10,163 nucleotides of DNA from Hemicentrotus pulcherrimus (Eukaryota > Echinodermata > Echinoidea > Camarodonta > Strongylocentrotidae), in the NCBI GenBank assembly GCA_003118195.1, contig BEXV01000604.1, forward strand, positions 43,745 to 53,907. The letters are read 5' to 3'. The position numbers were made by a program, and so were the translations under genes. The notes under the pieces were generated by a model. It saw nothing but the letters and a program-made list of their open reading frames with translations. It did no database searches and had not been told where the DNA came from. This document shows, piece after piece, positions 7,279-10,163 of the stretch. How positions within the stretch are numbered: position 1 is the first letter of the stretch; each line of letters starts with the position of its first letter.

Positions 7279-8370
7279 ATGAAGCCAATGATGTTTACTG
7301 TTTGTGTCGTGCTGTGTGCAATGCTGCTTACCGTCGAAGGTAAGACCTGTAGGAATTGTATTTTTGTTTCAATGCCATCCAAGTTCTTTCTTCTTATCTT
7401 GTCTTGCTATACATTATTAAATCATCCATGTCGGTAAATAATTGGTCGGATGCACTCAGCGCATTTTCCTTCACGATGATATTACTCTAATTATGATATA
7501 TTTCATTTCAAAGTGGACAATAATAATATTATAAATATATACTCTTAAGAAAGAATCTGATCAAAAATGGAAAATTACACTTTGAAAATAAATCTTTCGT
7601 TTCAAATGGAAATCGTTTAATTGGTTTTGCTTCTTTGATTAGTTAAATAGAAAACTTTCTTCAACAATAATTTCCGTTTCCTTAACAATTCATGAAAACG
7701 GGCGCATAATTGAAACATATTCGGATATTCAACTGTTCTAATGTGCATAAAATAATGCTGTAATGTCGTTGATCATTGATCGCAGTAAATTATTGCTAAT
7801 ATACTTAACCTTCTATCAACGAAATGATTCGAGTTACAACGTCACAAGCGTTAGAAACAATGATAATCGTGTAATACTTTAATAATATACTACTGAATGA
7901 TGTTGGATGGTAAACTATGTAATGTGAAATAAGTAAAAGTTATACTCCTAATGTAATCATGTCATCTTCTGTCATTCATATTCTGCTGCTGCTTCTCTTT
8001 TCACGGATTTTCGATAAATTCCATCCTTTTATGATCATCATTACAATAACATTAGACCTTATACTCTAAAAAAAGATTTCAGTGAACACGTCTGAACTTG
8101 ATGTTTTCAATGCTGTCTTATTCCACACCAGGTCGTAGTCGCCACAAGCGATCTTCTAGTAGTTCGGGCAGCACCAGCACCAGCAGCGGCAGCAGCAGCG
8201 ACAGCAGTGAAGAAACCCCAGCGGTTACTGCAGCTCCAGCTTCTACCGCAGCACCAGCTGCTACTGCAGCTCCGGCCCCTACCGCAGCCCCTAACCCCGG
8301 TCTGCCCCTGCAGCGACGAATCCAACAGGGCAGCCAATGGGTCCGACGATTCTTTGGAAGAAGGCCCTAG
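7279..8370 (+). CDS. Secreted precursor with TAAPA repeats and cationic C-terminal peptide, two coding exons
   Basis: Coding exons 7279-7339 (61 nt) and 8132-8370 (239 nt) are joined across a 792-bp intron (GAAG|GTAAGA ... CACACCAG) in phase 1, giving 99 residues. Residues 1-21 (MKPMMFTVCVVLCAMLLTVEG) form a signal peptide. Next come a basic RSRHKR site (22-27), a Ser/Thr/Gly run ending in acidic DSSEE (about 28-49), four hexapeptides of the type xTAAPA (52-75), and a tail with LPLQRR, IQQGSQWVRRFF and GRRP. The tail (about 78-99) carries six arginines, one Trp and two Phe and no acidic residue. The GC content of the second exon is far above its flanks. The serine and TAAP stretches would suit phosphorylation or O-glycosylation. 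The layout fits a processed antimicrobial or signalling peptide precursor, but a secreted matrix protein is also possible. No family is recognised. Confidence 0.78.
8224..8295 (+). repeat. Four in-frame 18-bp coding repeats (xTAAPA)
   Basis: Four copies of an 18-base unit encode VTAAPA, STAAPA, ATAAPA and PTAAPN. The third bases vary between copies while TAAP is fixed, so the array is not a very recent slippage product and the peptide seems maintained. Confidence 0.9.
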
Positions 8371-8420
8371 GCTGCTTTTCGACATCTCCACTGTTTTCCG
8401 CCTCTTCGCAAGTTATGGCG

Positions 8421-8448
8421 ATGAGCAGATGAGCAGATGAGCAGATGA
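8421..8448 (+). repeat. 8-bp tandem repeat ATGAGCAG in the 3' UTR
   Basis: Three and a half perfect copies of ATGAGCAG, about 50 bases after the stop codon of the cationic-peptide gene. Confidence 0.85.
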
Positions 8449-8605
8449 ATTGAAAACGCCATTATATAATCACAGTGTTTCTGCCACTGAATCTGTGAAG
8501 CGAAATCAACTTAACTGATTGATCATGTTTATAGGCTATTGAGTCAACCTTCTCCTTTGCTACATTAGGTCATAATGATCACTCAATATTAACGAATCGG
8601 CAAAG

Positions 8606-8730
8606 AATAAATTGAATGCTATGATTTATCGAAACAGTTTAGATTATTGATTAGACTATAATGTGTTTATGAATTTGATAGTGTAAATTCGCTTCACATA
8701 CTGTTAATTTGAATATCCAAATACAATAAA
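8606..8730 (+). terminator. Polyadenylation signals of the cationic-peptide gene
   Basis: AATAAA occurs at 8606-8611 and 8725-8730, about 235 and 355 bases after the TAG stop. Either could end the transcript. Confidence 0.45.
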
Positions 8731-9071
8731 CAATCATAGATTTGATTCATTTTTTTCTTCACACAAATCATCCTCTCATGTTTAATCGTTACCTAATATT
8801 TCATGTTATGCGAATCCAGAGCATATAGCAAAAGAAAATTACGATAAGCAACATTAAAACATATTCTATATAATTAAATGTCGTTTGCAGAATGATGCTT
8901 CATGAATAAATCTTAGAGAAAACTGTGAGTATCGTGTACGTATGGTAATTTTTTCCGTACATAATAGGCGTTTGAAGAATGTAAGTGGTATTGGTACAGT
9001 GTATGCTATCAAAATCGAATACTAAGTATAGAAAAGTTATCACAGAGAAACGGAGATTGATAGATATACAG
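8731..9071. other. Unassigned AT-rich DNA
   Basis: No supported gene, RNA or structured repeat between the second polyadenylation signal and the GA repeats. Confidence 0.5.
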
Positions 9072-9228
9072 CGAGAGAGAGAGAGAGGGAGAGAGAGGAA
9101 GAGAGAGAGAGAGAGGGGGGAAATACAAACAGACATGCAGAGCAAGAGAGAAAGTAGGAAAGGTTGGGTGATGGAGAGGGAGAGAGAGAGAGGGAGAGAG
9201 AGAGAGAGAGAAAGAGAGAGAGCGAGAA
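9072..9228 (+). repeat. Two (GA)n microsatellite blocks
   Basis: Purine-only GA/GGA arrays at 9072-9120 and 9173-9228, with a mixed spacer. Frames on both strands (8900-9145, 8985-9260, 9009-9248) are simple Arg-Glu or Ser-Leu translations of the repeat. Confidence 0.95.
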
Positions 9229-9565
9229 AACAGAAGGGTATATTTCAAAGATTCGTTTGATTCAACCAGTCATTAAGAATGTCGAAAAAGGAATGTCTGA
9301 ATGTAGGCTAATTTTAGATCAATTTAAAACGGATGAATAATCATCATGTATTAATCATTCATAGTTTTAGACACATGAATATTTTATGATTGTAATGTGA
9401 GAAGAATGTCTCTGGTTTCCCCTATATGCCTGTCAGAGAACATTATTACGAGACATGATAATATGATTTATAAAAAAAGAACATTGTTTCTGTTTCCATC
9501 ACAATCTGTATTTAACGAATAGTCCCTGTCTGCCTGTGTTAAAAACAGAAAATCTACTTAGATGT
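9229..9565. other. Unassigned AT-rich DNA
   Basis: Nothing supported as gene, RNA or mobile element. Confidence 0.5.
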
Positions 9566-9669
9566 TAGAGAGGGGGAGGGGGAGAATAAGAGGGAGCTAG
9601 AGAGAGATAGCAACAAAATGTGGATGCGTGTGTATGATAGAGAGGGAGAGAGAGAGAGAGAGAGAGAAG
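9566..9669 (+). repeat. GA/GGGA purine tracts
   Basis: Purine-rich block 9566-9609 and a (GA)n array at 9638-9669, separated by about 28 mixed bases. Confidence 0.9.
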
Positions 9670-9714
9670 ATGACATTTATAGTTGTATATTATTATTTTG
9701 TGGTTTCTTGCTGA

Positions 9715-10078
9715 CATGGTAAAGTAAACACATACTACTCAAGGTCAACTTGGACTATCTGTAAATAGATGGCGCTCTGAAGAATATATATATATACATA
9801 TATATATAGTGTCTTACGAAATGTTGTCGTTGGTTTTTGTAAATGTGTTGGTGTTTAATTTGATTTCTAAATTGTTTACATTTTTTTGTTGCGATTCATC
9901 CAACTGAGCCCATTTTCAATGGCTGATGAAATAACCACGTTTTCTACCTCTCAACATGCCCCCTCTTGTTAAAATAGCAGAGTAGTATCACGCAGTTGAC
10001 ATTTCATCGATATGGTTCTTTCTTAAATTCTTCATAGCGCCATCTATCTGCAGATAGTCCATGAATATGATGTGTGCT
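9715..10078 (+). mobile_element. Non-autonomous long-TIR element, copy B (both ends present)
   Basis: The left end 9715-9785 (CATGGTAAAGTAAACACATA ... AGATGGCGCTCTGAAGAAT) is inverted relative to the right end 10027-10078 (ATTCTTCATAGCGCCATCTA...). The right terminus is more diverged or deleted near its tip. The interior from 9822 aligns with copy A. An AT microsatellite (about 9784-9808) lies just inside the left terminal repeat. There is no coding capacity, so mobility would need an enzyme from elsewhere. Confidence 0.75.
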
Positions 10079-10163
10079 AAATGTGTTGCGTAATAAATAT
10101 TAGTTTCAACGATTTCCAGCATGTTGAAATAAATCCAAAAATATATAATTAAAACAAATAATA

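Noticed and set aside
8098..8370. Single-exon start at 8098 for the cationic-peptide gene
   Set aside because: It would lack a signal peptide. The 11 codons before the CACACCAG acceptor are intron. The leader exon at 7279 fits in phase.
8107..8440. Frames antisense to or shifted from the TAAPA exon
   Set aside because: They are shadows of the GC-rich coding exon and its AGC/GCA repeats.
8900..9260. Arg-Glu and Ser-Leu rich frames
   Set aside because: Direct translations of GA microsatellites.
1..10163. CRISPR array, prophage, bacterial operon or rRNA
   Set aside because: No regularly spaced direct repeats, no long prokaryotic frames and no rRNA signature; introns and SINE point to an animal genome.

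Overview
The window looks like non-coding-rich animal DNA. It is strongly AT-rich, with many microsatellites, a tRNA-derived SINE, short fold-back (MITE-like) elements and genes split by GT-AG introns. The SINE and the MITE termini (GGGCCCCGTTTCATAAAACTT-like) resemble repeats I associate with echinoderms, especially sea urchins. That assignment is inference from memory, not a demonstrated match. I see no bacterial genes, CRISPR array, rRNA or intact transposase.

Two small genes for secreted proteins can be assembled by joining exons. They lie about 6 kb apart and point away from each other. Gene 1 (minus strand, coding 1115 to 402) has a TATA-like promoter, a short 5' untranslated exon, a signal-peptide exon and a terminal exon. 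It encodes a 132-residue cysteine-rich protein that I do not recognise. Gene 2 (plus strand, coding 7279 to 8370) has a signal-peptide exon and one terminal exon. It encodes a 99-residue precursor: a basic site, a serine/acidic stretch, four TAAPA-type hexapeptides and a strongly cationic aromatic tail ending FFGRRP.

The two genes share an unusual layout. Each has a TTTTAATTTT...AG acceptor-like site directly before ATGAAG, a signal-peptide exon of 61-64 nt ending GAAG|GTAAG in phase 1, and a single terminal exon carrying all the mature protein. The mature parts are almost unalike. This fits a conserved-leader, divergent-product family of secreted peptides, which is the most interesting content of the window. 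An antimicrobial or peptide-signalling role is only a hypothesis.

Layout: 1-135 TAA microsatellite; 320-1290 gene 1; 1291-2200 simple repeats and unassigned DNA; 2203-2416 SINE; 2672-2803 decayed MITE; 3320-3510 cluster of TGACG motifs; 4643-4960 truncated copy of a long-TIR element; 5386-5414 AT repeat; 5490-5782 unexplained overlapping reading frames; 6175-7052 composite repeat bounded by 17-bp inverted repeats and carrying a near-perfect 163-bp fold-back element; 7279-8730 gene 2; 9072-9669 GA microsatellites; 9715-10078 fuller copy of the long-TIR element.
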